Origin: Deltaproteobacteria bacterium
Lineage (GTDB): Bacteria > Desulfobacterota > Binatia > UBA9968
Direction of reading: 5' to 3'
DNA length: 36,994 bases
Assembly: GCA_016210115.1 (NCBI GenBank)
Contig: JACQUW010000070.1
Location: 1-36,994 of the forward strand
The notes beneath the pieces were generated by a model that did no database searches, was not told the origin of the DNA, and was given only the letters and a program-made list of their open reading frames with translations. Position numbers and translations under genes: made by a program. Below, in pieces: positions 6,340 through 14,400 of the stretch. Numbering within the stretch: the stretch's first letter is position 1; each line of letters starts with the position of its first letter.

Positions 6340-6406
6340 GCCTGCCACACCTGCCCGCCTGTCTGCCGTGCAGGCAGGCGCACCCGGCAGGCGGGCGGCA
6401 GACAAG
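6340..6406. repeat. GC-rich palindromic repeat, divergent copy
   Basis: A strong hairpin: CGCCTGTCTGC (6356-6366), loop CGT, GCAGGCAGGCG (6370-6380), flanked by further GCCTGCC/GGCAGGC complementarity. The composition (CCTGTCTGC and GCAGGCGGGCG) matches the two 62-bp repeats at 24513 and 25332, so it is probably a divergent member of the same dispersed family. Confidence 0.6.
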
Positions 6407-6483
6407 TGTCGAAGGATAGGATCAAAGAGAGGGATCATTCGCCCGCAGAACTGCCCGGCTGCATTCAAACCCATTCAGGAAAA

Positions 6484-6680
6484 GCACATTCTCGGACTTT
6501 CGGAATTCCGAAAATCCGAAAGCAGCGGAGTAGGGCTCCGACCTGCACAAACTCCGCTTATACGCTACTACGAAGGTTGGACTCCTTTCGCGCCAGGATC
6601 ATCTTCCGGTGGGGTATACCCGCTTCGTAAAATACACGGCCTACCTGCCGAAATCCCATGCCGGCATAAAAGCGTTGCTC
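6484..6680 (-). pseudogene. Duplicated 3' fragment of the GNAT acetyltransferase gene
   Basis: On the minus strand 6589-6672 encodes FYAGMGFRQVGRVFYEAGIP and HRKMILAR. This is nearly the same as the C-terminus of the intact acetyltransferase at 7715-8260 (about 84 bases with few mismatches against 7764-7846). The further piece 6486-6518 repeats 7727-7760, including the perfect palindrome TTTCGGAATTCCGAAA. Between the two pieces this copy has about 70 extra bases. Nothing upstream of FYAGMGF is present. Confidence 0.85.
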
Positions 6681-6814
6681 TGTTATTTTGACGTAAAGGA
6701 TTCCTTGACCCTTGCTCAGTGGCGCGCTTTTTTGGATTGCGGACGCGCCAGTCTGATAGCTGGTCTCAGGCTTGCTGCGCCCTCTCAAGCATCGCAACCC
6801 ACGGGAGTTTGCTG

Positions 6815-6834
6815 TTACTACTTTGAAGTGGTAA
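6815..6834 (+). promoter_or_regulatory. Putative VapB operator
   Basis: A 20-bp imperfect palindrome, TTACTACTTT then GAAGTGGTAA (two mismatched pairs), 28 bases before the vapB start. It overlaps a possible -10 element (TAATAA). Antitoxins of the ribbon-helix-helix type commonly repress from such sites. Confidence 0.45.
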
Positions 6835-6862
6835 TAAAACGAATACGAGAAAGGAGAACGGC

Positions 6863-7144
6863 ATGAGCAGAACCATGACACGCGCAACGCTGGCATCGGG
6901 GAAAGTGACGCTCTCGGTGATCCCGCGGCGCCGGATTCTTATGCGAAAAATCCAGGCCCTCGCGGGGAGGAGAAAGAAAAGTGTCTCTGAACAGGTCTGG
7001 GAGCTATGTGAAAGAGCCCTGGAAAATCAGGAGGGGCTACGCACGAGAGGGCGCAAGATCCCTCTGCCTGGCGCCGACCTCGGCCGCGTCCTTATTAAAG
7101 ACCGCAAAGAGCTCTATGACGACATCCTGGCTCATCGACTCTAA
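6863..7144 (+). CDS. vapB: VapB-like antitoxin, pair 2
   Basis: A 93-residue small basic protein directly upstream of a PIN toxin. Residues about 14-55 fit a ribbon-helix-helix DNA-binding domain (KVTLSVIP strand, then RRRILMRKIQALAG and KSVSEQVWELCERALEN helices), followed by a C-terminal toxin-binding tail. The ATG at 6863 is supported by AGAAAGGAGA about 6 bases upstream. The gene overlaps the toxin gene by 29 bases. An imperfect palindrome at 6815-6834 is a candidate self-repression site. It shows no close similarity to the antitoxin of pair 1. Confidence 0.75.
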   Translation: MSRTMTRATLASGKVTLSVIPRRRILMRKIQALAGRRKKSVSEQVWELCERALENQEGLRTRGRKIPLPGADLGRVLIKDRKELYDDILAHRL

Positions 7145-7613
7145 CGTGCTCGTCTATGCCTTCTTCCATAGAACTGAAGAGGCAGGTAGACAGGACCCTG
7201 AAAAAAGTCTGCGGCTTGATTCACGGCAGGTAATGACGCTGGCAGTGAAAACCGCTCTTCCCACCGCAATCGCCCAGCAGAATCTTCTTGAATTTCTCGC
7301 TATCGTAACCAGCCCGAAGCGCGTTACTTCTCCTGTGGACCTGCGTCGAGCTCTCGAGGCTTGTGACGCCTATCTCTCGTTTTCTACGCTGGTGACGCCA
7401 AAACCGAGCACTTATCTGACATTTGAGGCGTTAGCAAAACAAAGGAGAGGATCGCGCGAACGCCTTTTTGACCTTTATCTCATCGCGACGGCTATGGACA
7501 ATGATCTTTCGCAAATTTGCACCTGGAACACAAAGCACTTCCAGCATGTCCCGGACTTTCTTGTCAAGACTCCAACGGAACTTCTCAATGCCTTCGCTAA
7601 GAAGTCTGAATAA
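7116..7613 (+). CDS. vapC: PIN-domain RNase toxin (VapC-like), pair 2
   Basis: A PIN-domain protein of 165 residues, toxin of the second VapBC module. The first catalytic aspartate is D8 in SWLIDSNVLVYAF. A conserved glutamate lies in NLLEFLAIV, and the later acidic positions in RLFDLYLIATAMDNDLSQI, followed by the TWNTKHF strand typical of the family's C-terminus. The ATG at 7116 lies inside the antitoxin gene; the longer open frame starting at 6981 would add 45 residues of out-of-frame antitoxin sequence and is rejected. The module sits between two direct copies of a GNAT gene 3' end. Confidence 0.85.
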   Translation: MTTSWLIDSNVLVYAFFHRTEEAGRQDPEKSLRLDSRQVMTLAVKTALPTAIAQQNLLEFLAIVTSPKRVTSPVDLRRALEACDAYLSFSTLVTPKPSTYLTFEALAKQRRGSRERLFDLYLIATAMDNDLSQICTWNTKHFQHVPDFLVKTPTELLNAFAKKSE

Positions 7614-7714
7614 CCACGGACGGAGAAGACACAGCGGACTTCGTAGAAGGCGAGGGAGAGGGAGAAAGAAAGAGTGATCATTCGCGACCCCAGCCATCTA
7701 CGACTCGAACCAAT

Positions 7715-8260
7715 TCACGTGGAGCGCATTCTCGGACTTTCGGAATTCCGAAACTCCGAGTACCGCGCCAGGATCATCTTCCGGTGGGGGATGCCTGCTT
7801 CGCAAAATACGCGGCCTACCTGCCGAAATCCCATGCCGGCATAAAAACCTACGACCGGAAGCTGGGCGTGAAGAAAAATCTTTTCGGCTCCGCGTCTTCT
7901 TGCCGTTCGAACCGCATGCTTCAGAAGCTCCCGCCCGATTCCCCTTCCGCGATAACTCTTCAGCACCGCCATCCTTCCGATCTTTGCCTGTCCGTTTCGC
8001 ATCACGAGCCGCGCCGTTCCTACGGTCCTGCCCCCGGCTTTGGCGAGGAAATGGATCGCAGCCTGATCGTCGTCGTCCAGCTCGATCGATCTGGGGACGC
8101 CTTGCTCTCTCACGAAAACCCGCAGGCGAATCGCGAGAGCCCTGTGAAATTCTTCTTGAGAACGCACCTGCCTCACCATGATCGGAGCCGGTTCCCTGGG
8201 ATAGAAGCTATCGGAGAGAAAAACGAAGCGCCTCTGGCCAAAATTGCAAGCCGCCTTCAT
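7715..8260 (-). CDS. GNAT-family N-acetyltransferase
   Basis: A 181-residue GCN5-related acetyltransferase, transferring an acetyl group from acetyl-CoA to an amine; the substrate is unknown. The acetyl-CoA pyrophosphate loop is clear in MAVLKSYRGRGIGRELLKHA (R/Q-x-x-G-x-G), preceded by the VGTARLVMRNGQAKIGRM strands and followed by the FYAGMGFRQVG motif of the C-terminal half. The ATG at 8260 has GAGGA about 7 bases upstream; a start at M28 would also be possible. The last residues (YSEFRNSESPRMRST) are encoded by a palindrome-containing repeat (TTTCGGAATTCCGAAA) also present at 6498, so the native C-terminus may have been replaced. Confidence 0.85.
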   Translation of the reverse strand: MKAACNFGQRRFVFLSDSFYPREPAPIMVRQVRSQEEFHRALAIRLRVFVREQGVPRSIELDDDDQAAIHFLAKAGGRTVGTARLVMRNGQAKIGRMAVLKSYRGRGIGRELLKHAVRTARRRGAEKIFLHAQLPVVGFYAGMGFRQVGRVFCEAGIPHRKMILARYSEFRNSESPRMRST

Positions 8261-8345
8261 TGGTTTTCCTCGCCGCCCTGGACGCCTGCGCAGGCAACGA
8301 TCGTCAAACCAACCAGCTGCGGAGTCGCGAACCTGGCCGGAACCA

Positions 8346-8376
8346 ACTCAAAACTGAAAACTAAAAACTCAAAACT
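8346..8376. repeat. Short A-rich heptamer repeat
   Basis: AAAACTG/AAAACTA/AAAACTC units just after the stop of the substrate-binding protein gene. Similar units occur inside cas6 near 5505-5520. Confidence 0.5.
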
Positions 8377-8389
8377 ATTGATCTCTGGG

Positions 8390-9409
8390 TTACAGGCTTA
8401 CCTTTTCGGTGTAGAGATCATCGATAAAACCGCTCTGCTTCAGCTCCTCCAGAAAACGCGGCTCGAACAAATTGACCGGATTGACGTCCCGCGCTCTCTT
8501 GTCACCGGCTGAGACCGAGTCGATCAATGACTGTAAGGCTTCGCGATTCGGTCCGGGCACCGGCGTTAATTGGGCGGCGAACTCTTCGTACATGTTTTCG
8601 ATAGTCTGCGGATCCATGTTGGTCAAGTATTTTCTGACGATGGCGATACTCTCCACTTTATGTGAGAGAAAAAATTGGATTGCAGCCAGGTATCCCTTCA
8701 TAAAGCGTCTTACGACGTCTTCGTCTCGGTTGATCACCGTCCGGCTCGTCATGAGGAGAGCAGTCGTGACGGGAACCTCTTTGGCCTCCAGGATATTAAC
8801 GCCCAGCCGTTTCGCCTGTGAAGCAACATCCTGGGTTATCGGCGCAGCCTGGATCAAATTCTTTACAAGAGCAGCAATCCGGTTGGGGGATAGCCCCGCC
8901 GACACAAATTCGACGTCCCGCACCGGGTCCAGCCCCGCGCGCCGCAGCAGAATGCGGGCAATGAGATCGGATTTCTGTCCCGGACCCGATACGCCGATTT
9001 TCTTTCCTTTGAGGTCCTTGATAGACGCAATCCCGGCTGTCACCCCCATGTCATAGCGTTCCATGGTGATATGAGAGGCAAGAAAAACAATGTCCTTTCT
9101 TTCCAGAATCGGCTGCAGGACCGAAATGGAATTTCCGAAGCCCAACACGAAATCGACGCCGATCAAGGCATGAATTCCGCCGCTGAGCGTGTCACGGATG
9201 AATACCTCGTCCACCTCAAGGCCATATTTCTTGAAAATCCCGCCGTCAATTCCCACATAGGCAACAGCAGTGCTTATGCCCCAGCCGGAATAGGCGAGTC
9301 TGACCTTCTTCATCCCGTTCGCCTGGGCATCCACAGTGGCCGCCCATAACAAAAGCGCGCACAGGCCAGCTCCCGCCCAAATAGCTTTCGATCTTCTTAC
9401 GGAATCCAT
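8390..9409 (-). CDS. NMT1/THI5-like ABC transporter substrate-binding protein (1)
   Basis: A periplasmic solute-binding protein, 339 residues, of the SsuA/ThiY-like family that feeds small organic molecules (sulfonates, nitrates, pyrimidine precursors and others) to an ABC transporter. The signal peptide spans about residues 1-29 (ends VDAQA). The mature protein starts KKVRLAYSGWG and has the family pattern IFKKYGLEVDEVFI, the IKDLKGKKIGVSGPG hinge (residues about 127-141) and a C-terminal FLEELKQSGFIDDLY. The start is supported by GGAGG about 10 bases upstream. It follows the TolB-like gene by 23 bases on the same strand, so the two are probably co-transcribed. No permease or ATPase gene is in the window, and the ligand cannot be told from sequence. 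Confidence 0.88.
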   Translation of the reverse strand: MDSVRRSKAIWAGAGLCALLLWAATVDAQANGMKKVRLAYSGWGISTAVAYVGIDGGIFKKYGLEVDEVFIRDTLSGGIHALIGVDFVLGFGNSISVLQPILERKDIVFLASHITMERYDMGVTAGIASIKDLKGKKIGVSGPGQKSDLIARILLRRAGLDPVRDVEFVSAGLSPNRIAALVKNLIQAAPITQDVASQAKRLGVNILEAKEVPVTTALLMTSRTVINRDEDVVRRFMKGYLAAIQFFLSHKVESIAIVRKYLTNMDPQTIENMYEEFAAQLTPVPGPNREALQSLIDSVSAGDKRARDVNPVNLFEPRFLEELKQSGFIDDLYTEKVSL

Positions 9410-9432
9410 CGGTCAAAACCCTCCATTTCCAC

Positions 9433-10497
9433 TCAGGGAACCCAATCAGTCAAAAAAATATTAAACTCCCGCGCCTCTTTGCCGTTTCTCGTTGAGGCAA
9501 ATATCAGTTTCCTGCCGTCCCTGGAAAACATCGGGAAGCTGTCAAAGCGCGCGCCATAGGTAACCCGCTCCAGTCCGGTACCATCAACATTGATCAAATA
9601 CAGAGAGAAACTCCGGCGCGCCGGGTCGTGCAGGTTCGATGAAAAGATGATCTGGCGGTTGTTTGGATGCATAAAAGGCGCCCAGTTGGCCGCGCCATTC
9701 CGGGTAACCTGCCGGCGATGGGACCCGTCGCCGGCCATCACGAAGATTTCGGCGCGATCGGGCTTTACGAGATTTTGGGAAAGAAGCCGGTTGTATTCTT
9801 TGAATTCTTCAGGGGTCTCCGGGTGAAAAGCGCGATAGACGATATTCTGACCATCCCAGGAAAAAAAGGGACCCCCATCGTAGCCTTTTTGAGAGGTGAG
9901 CTGTCGGACATTCTTGCCTTCCGGATCCATGAGGTAGATGTCCAGGTCGCCACGCCGCATCGAGGTGAAAACGATTTTCCCGTCGGGAGCAATCGTCGCT
10001 TCGGCGTCATAGCCCCAATGATCAGTCAAACGCTTGAGTCCGCCGCCATCGAGGCTGGCACTAAAGATCTCATACTCCGGGTGAACCGGCCATACGTAAC
10101 CGAGGCGCGGATCGGGCCGCGGAGGACAGGCCTCCCCGGCGAGATGAGTAGACGCGTAGACAAATCGCTTCCCGTCGGGGAAGAAAAAGCCGCACGTTGT
10201 TCTACCCTTTCCGGTGCTGAGGAGCTTTAGATCTCCCCCGTCCGTATCCATGCTGAAGATCTGATCGCACTCGAAAGACTCTCGTGTAGATTGAAAGATG
10301 ATCCGCCGGCCATCGAAGGAAAAATAGGCTTCCGCGTTCTGGCCTCCGAAGGTGAGCTGCCTTAATCCGCCGAGATGGCGCTCCGGCTGATCTTTAAAAT
10401 CGCCCTGCGACCGGGTGGCGCCCTCAAAAACCAAAGGAATCAGCAACAGCGCGCCGAGTCCGAGCAGAACTGAGGTGATTTTTCTAACGTACGCCAT
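9433..10497 (-). CDS. TolB-like beta-propeller (PD40 repeat) secreted protein
   Basis: A 354-residue exported protein made of TolB/PD40-type propeller blades. The N-terminal hydrophobic stretch (residues about 8-27, LLGLGALLLIPLVF) is a signal peptide. Repeated blades end in Asp-Gly or Asp-Pro-Glu-Gly turns: IFSMDTDGGDLKLL, IYLMDPEGKNVRQLT, IFVMAGDGSHRRQVT, LYLINVDGTGLERVT, each preceded by an IIF/IVFTS strand. Such proteins act in the periplasm in protein-protein interactions or as sensor modules; a specific role cannot be assigned. It is the first gene of a pair with the substrate-binding protein. No strong ribosome binding site is visible before the ATG at 10497. Confidence 0.85.
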   Translation of the reverse strand: MAYVRKITSVLLGLGALLLIPLVFEGATRSQGDFKDQPERHLGGLRQLTFGGQNAEAYFSFDGRRIIFQSTRESFECDQIFSMDTDGGDLKLLSTGKGRTTCGFFFPDGKRFVYASTHLAGEACPPRPDPRLGYVWPVHPEYEIFSASLDGGGLKRLTDHWGYDAEATIAPDGKIVFTSMRRGDLDIYLMDPEGKNVRQLTSQKGYDGGPFFSWDGQNIVYRAFHPETPEEFKEYNRLLSQNLVKPDRAEIFVMAGDGSHRRQVTRNGAANWAPFMHPNNRQIIFSSNLHDPARRSFSLYLINVDGTGLERVTYGARFDSFPMFSRDGRKLIFASTRNGKEAREFNIFLTDWVP

Positions 10498-10633
10498 CTT
10501 GAGATTTGCAATCTGCCAAACACTATACCTGCCCTAAACCAAAAGGAAAGAGAGGCGGAGCCTAAGAAGCGAACAAGCTTGCGGTGCCCGCCGGGCCAGT
10601 ATAAGCTGCTTTCGCGTACCAAGGAGGAGCCTT

Positions 10634-11032
10634 ATGAGACTGCTTCACACCATGATCCGGGTGAATGACCTGGACGAATCGCTCAAATTCTATTGCGATG
10701 TTTTGGGAATGAAGCTCCTTAGAAAGAAGGACTATCCGTCGGGGCGTTTTACCCTGGCCTTCGTCGGCTACGGCCCGGAGTCAGAGCAAGCGGTCATCGA
10801 GTTGACCTACAACTGGGATACACACCAGTATGATCTTGGAAATGCGTTTGGACATATCGCCCTTGGAGTCGACGATATTTACCGGACGTGCGACGAACTG
10901 CGCCGCAAGAGCGCCAAGATTGTGCGCGAGCCCGGGCCGATGAAGCACGGCGGGACAGAGATCGCCTTCATCGAAGACCCCAACGGCTACAGGATCGAAC
11001 TCATCGATCTCAGCAAGAGAGCGCCAAACTGA
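10634..11032 (+). CDS. gloA: Lactoylglutathione lyase (glyoxalase I)
   Basis: Glyoxalase I isomerises the hemithioacetal of methylglyoxal and glutathione to S-lactoylglutathione, a cytoplasmic detoxification step. The 132-residue protein has two beta-alpha-beta-beta-beta motifs and all four metal ligands at the positions known from the E. coli enzyme: H5 (RLLHTMIRV), E56 (AVIELTYNW), H74 (FGHIALGVDD) and E122 (YRIELIDL). The GMKLLRKKDYP segment and the EDPNGYRIELI end are strongly family-typical. The short length suggests the nickel-type bacterial enzyme. AAGGAGGAG lies just upstream of the ATG. It is divergent from the TolB-like gene. Confidence 0.95.
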   Translation: MRLLHTMIRVNDLDESLKFYCDVLGMKLLRKKDYPSGRFTLAFVGYGPESEQAVIELTYNWDTHQYDLGNAFGHIALGVDDIYRTCDELRRKSAKIVREPGPMKHGGTEIAFIEDPNGYRIELIDLSKRAPN

Positions 11033-11130
11033 GATTGCGCCAGATGATAATAAAAAACCTGATCAAAAGATATGCGTGTCTCTTGGTTTCGCTGATCCGG
11101 TTCAAGTCTCAACCAAAGGAGGTATCCGCA

Positions 11131-11364
11131 ATGGGAGAAGAATTAAAAAAAGAGGTGGTCATTACCCTAGAGGTAGAATCGGGGAAACTGGTGAGCATAG
11201 AGCCCAGAAACGGCGCCCGGATAACCGGCGAAGTGGCCGCCGAGGAGCTCGGAAAGATTTACGGGAGCACCCAGGGTTTCAAGTTCATTGGTCTGTTACT
11301 CCACGCTGAATCAAGCCCGGGATGCGTTTACTGGATCAATGGCATTCCCATACGGATCTGTTGA
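11131..11364 (+). CDS. Small protein of unknown function
   Basis: A 77-residue acidic protein with an excellent ribosome binding site (AAAGGAGG, 8 bases before ATG 11131). It has a strand-rich N-terminal half (VVITLEVESGKLVSIEP) and a C-terminal GCVYWINGIPIRIC with two cysteines. I do not recognise the family. It lies about 100 bases after gloA on the same strand and could be transcribed with it. The longer upstream frame (from 10888) is gloA in another frame and is rejected. Confidence 0.6.
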   Translation: MGEELKKEVVITLEVESGKLVSIEPRNGARITGEVAAEELGKIYGSTQGFKFIGLLLHAESSPGCVYWINGIPIRIC

Positions 11365-11481
11365 GACCTACATAGTTTTCGTGTCTGATGGCGGTTTTAG
11401 AGCGGTCCTTGACCATAGAGTTGGGACGCAGCGTCGGTGCGCCCGGATGCCGGTTAGTTCCTTTCGGGTAGAGATCCAGCC

Positions 11482-14400
11482 TTAGGGCAATGCCAAAGTC
11501 ATTTTTAAAAAGACCATTCTGTCCGGTTGGATGCGCGGGTTATTACGGTCCGCTTCAAAAAATTTGAATTTGTTGTCCAAGAGGTTCGTCGCCCCGACGG
11601 TTATGAAGCCATATCGCCGGGGCAGACGGTAGTTAACCGCCGCATCGACGCTCCAAAAATCATCGCTGGCCGATTCAGGGCCGGTCGTAAGTCTTACAAG
11701 CTTCCCCTCTTGGTTGTAGTACGTTGCCGTCAGGGAAGCGCTCACCCCGGAAGGATGAACAAAATTTATGCCTAAGGGAATACGATGGGTGTTCAGCTTC
11801 TTTGGTTCTTCGAGCAACGGATCATTTCTGAATCGCTCATAGCTGTATTCCGCTCTAAGTGCCAGCCATTCATGGGGTGTCCAAAAAAGGTAGGCACGTC
11901 CGAGATACTCCTTCCCGTCTAATCTTCGCGTTCTCGTAGGTGAAACGCTTGCGTCAACCAGTGGAATCTCCAGATCCCTCTTGGAAAATTCCAACCCTCC
12001 GAACAGATCTTTTGTGAATTTCTGATCGATAGCCCCGCCATACCGCCATGCTTTTGTTATCTCAGGATCATCGAAAAACTGGTTGAAGCCCGCAACCTGA
12101 GTCGGCTCAAGGGTTTGGTCCGTGATCAGCGTTCTCTTAACAATCCTGGAGACAGCAGCTCGAACTGAAGTACCTGAAAACGGATTCCACGAAATCCCGA
12201 ATTTGGGGTTGAATTGGGCCTCGTCCCCACCTGGAATGAAAGCAGGATCGCCCTTCAAGTAGTCAAAACTGGCCCCGGCAGCAACCGTAAAATCTTTTAA
12301 TAAGTTGATGTTTGCATAAGTGTAAGCGTTGACGTGTTGGACGCCGGTATCGGTCGTTGTCGCGACGAGATCCAGAGGAGGGGGAAAGATGGTTCCTGTC
12401 TTCGTCCGAAGTTTTTCATTAACGTCGAAATACCCTAGGCCGCTCGCGAGGCTAAAGTACCGCGAACGAAGGAGGTGTTGGAGCTCCACGCTGACAGCGT
12501 CCTGGGGGCGTCTAATATCGACGGAAGTGAGAACGGGGGCGACAGGCGAATCATCGCTCACCCTTTGAGTTTTATCTTGGAATACAAACGAGCCGAGGAT
12601 AATGGAATCCGGCGAAAAGGAGTGACGTCCACCGAAACGGACGGTGAAACTATCGCTTGTATCTCTCCGCCCGGGGAAGAAGTCTTCAGGAAAGAATCGT
12701 TGTCGAAGATCGCCGACTTTGGTTTCTCTGCGCCGAAGTTCGGCCTGAATGCTGCTTTGCGGGGAGAGTTCCAGTTGTAGAAACGCGTTGCCGACGTTGT
12801 CTCTCTGGTCGGCGTTTTTCCGCCACCCGTCCGACTGAAAATGAAAACCGCCGAGGCTGAAGGCAGCCTTCCGGTAAATCCCGGAGAGGACGCCTTCGCC
12901 CGCATAGGTTTTATTTTCACCGGCGAGGCCGGTCGTCTGGAACGTCACCCCGTTCCGGTTGAACAATGGGTTGAACTCGTTGAAAGAAAGCGCCGCAGGT
13001 CCTCCGGAGCTGATCAGGAATAAATTGCTCTCTGCGAGGTGGGGCTGAATGGGTGTCATGTTAAGAGGCTGAAGCAATTGAGACTGCAGCAGTTCACTGA
13101 CCCTGGCGATCTCGTGGCGTGGCAAGACAGAATAAGAGTCGGCGAGAAACCTGTGGGCGGAGAAGTTCGTTGGATCGGTGTTGACGGACTTCCAGCCCTC
13201 TACCAGGGCAAGCTGCTGGAATCCCAGATCGCTGTAGATTCGCCCAAGACTCGCGCTGCGTGCAGCCAGATCCGAATCGAGCAACAGGCGCGAGCGGTAG
13301 ACCGCCCGATTGTCGTTCAGTTCGATAGCTCTTTGCATGTCTTGCAAGGCCTCGACCGGCCGGTTCGTGGTCTGCTTGCGAATGGCATCATAGAAATAAG
13401 CCGTGGGGTCTCTCGGGTCAAACTCCTTCGCCATATGGTATTGAGCAACCGCCTGCTGATCTCGTTTTTCCTCGAAATAGGCCTTTCCCAGATAACTCCG
13501 GATGAGCGCGTTATCCGGGTTTAAGCTTACAGCGATGTCAATTTCTCTTCTGCCCTCGAGCAGATCTCCCTCTCGGATCTTTGCCAGGCCCAGCCCCAGC
13601 CTCGGCAGCGGATCGGCCTGATCAAGCTCAATCGCTCGTTCAAAAGCCTTCTTCGAATCTGCTGTGCGGATCTGTGTGAGATAGGCAAATCCCAGAACCG
13701 TTTGCGTCCTTGATAGATCCGGGTTCAGGGCGACTGTTTTTTGTGCCGCTTCGAGCGCTTCGCTCAGGCGGCCGAATGACAGCCAGATCTCCGCCAGCCT
13801 CGCCCAGGCAAGCGCATTATCCGGAGCTGCCTGCACCGCTTCTCGTAGGCTCGTGAGAGCGCCTTCAAGGTCGAAATTGGCTTGCTGGGCGTAGGAAAGA
13901 GCAATAAGCGCGGAAGCGGACCTTGGGTCGGCGGCAACAGCCCGTCGCGCCAGATCGAGCGCTTTCTCTTTTTCGTTCTGCGCCACCGCGATAACCGACT
14001 GCAGCGCAAGAGCGTCGCTGTATGTTGAATTCAAACGCAGGGCTCTATCGATGTCCTGGCTTGCTTCATCGAGGCGTCCCACCGCCAGCAGTAAGGAAGC
14101 ACGATAAGCAAAAAATCGGGGCTCCGCGAGAGTATCCGGAACTCCCTTTATACTGTCGAAGGCTGCCTGAAAATCACTCTTGATATAAGCCTCGATTGAG
14201 TTCCGAACCATTCCCTGCCAACCGGGACCGGCTTGAAACTCTTCCGGGCGGAAATAGACCGTCGGCTGATAATAGAGTGCCCATTGGACCGCATCCCGAG
14301 GACGCACCACTACAGTCAATACCGGCGCTCTGCCCTGCTCGGCTACCGCGGACTCCCCGTCACTCAGCGTGAGAGTCCCGGCCGGATTGACAGCCAGCAC

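Larger units (their letters stand above)
6237..6814. other. Gene-free stretch between cas6 and vapBC pair 2
   Basis: Almost 600 bases without an intact gene. It contains the GC-rich palindromic element at 6340-6406 and a copied fragment of the GNAT gene at 6484-6680. The remaining sequence has open frames but no recognisable protein. Confidence 0.6.

Noticed and set aside
6558..6896. A separate 112-residue minus-strand protein
   Set aside because: Only its C-terminal third is protein-like and that is the copied GNAT end; the front part is antisense to intergenic DNA and the vapB start.
6981..7115. Longer start for the PIN toxin of pair 2
   Set aside because: The extra 45 residues are antitoxin sequence in another frame; the PIN fold starts right after ATG 7116.
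7690..7740. ACTCGAACC-like sequence as a possible tRNA T-arm
   Set aside because: No matching acceptor stem, anticodon arm or CCA end could be laid out around it. No tRNA or rRNA gene was recognised in the window.
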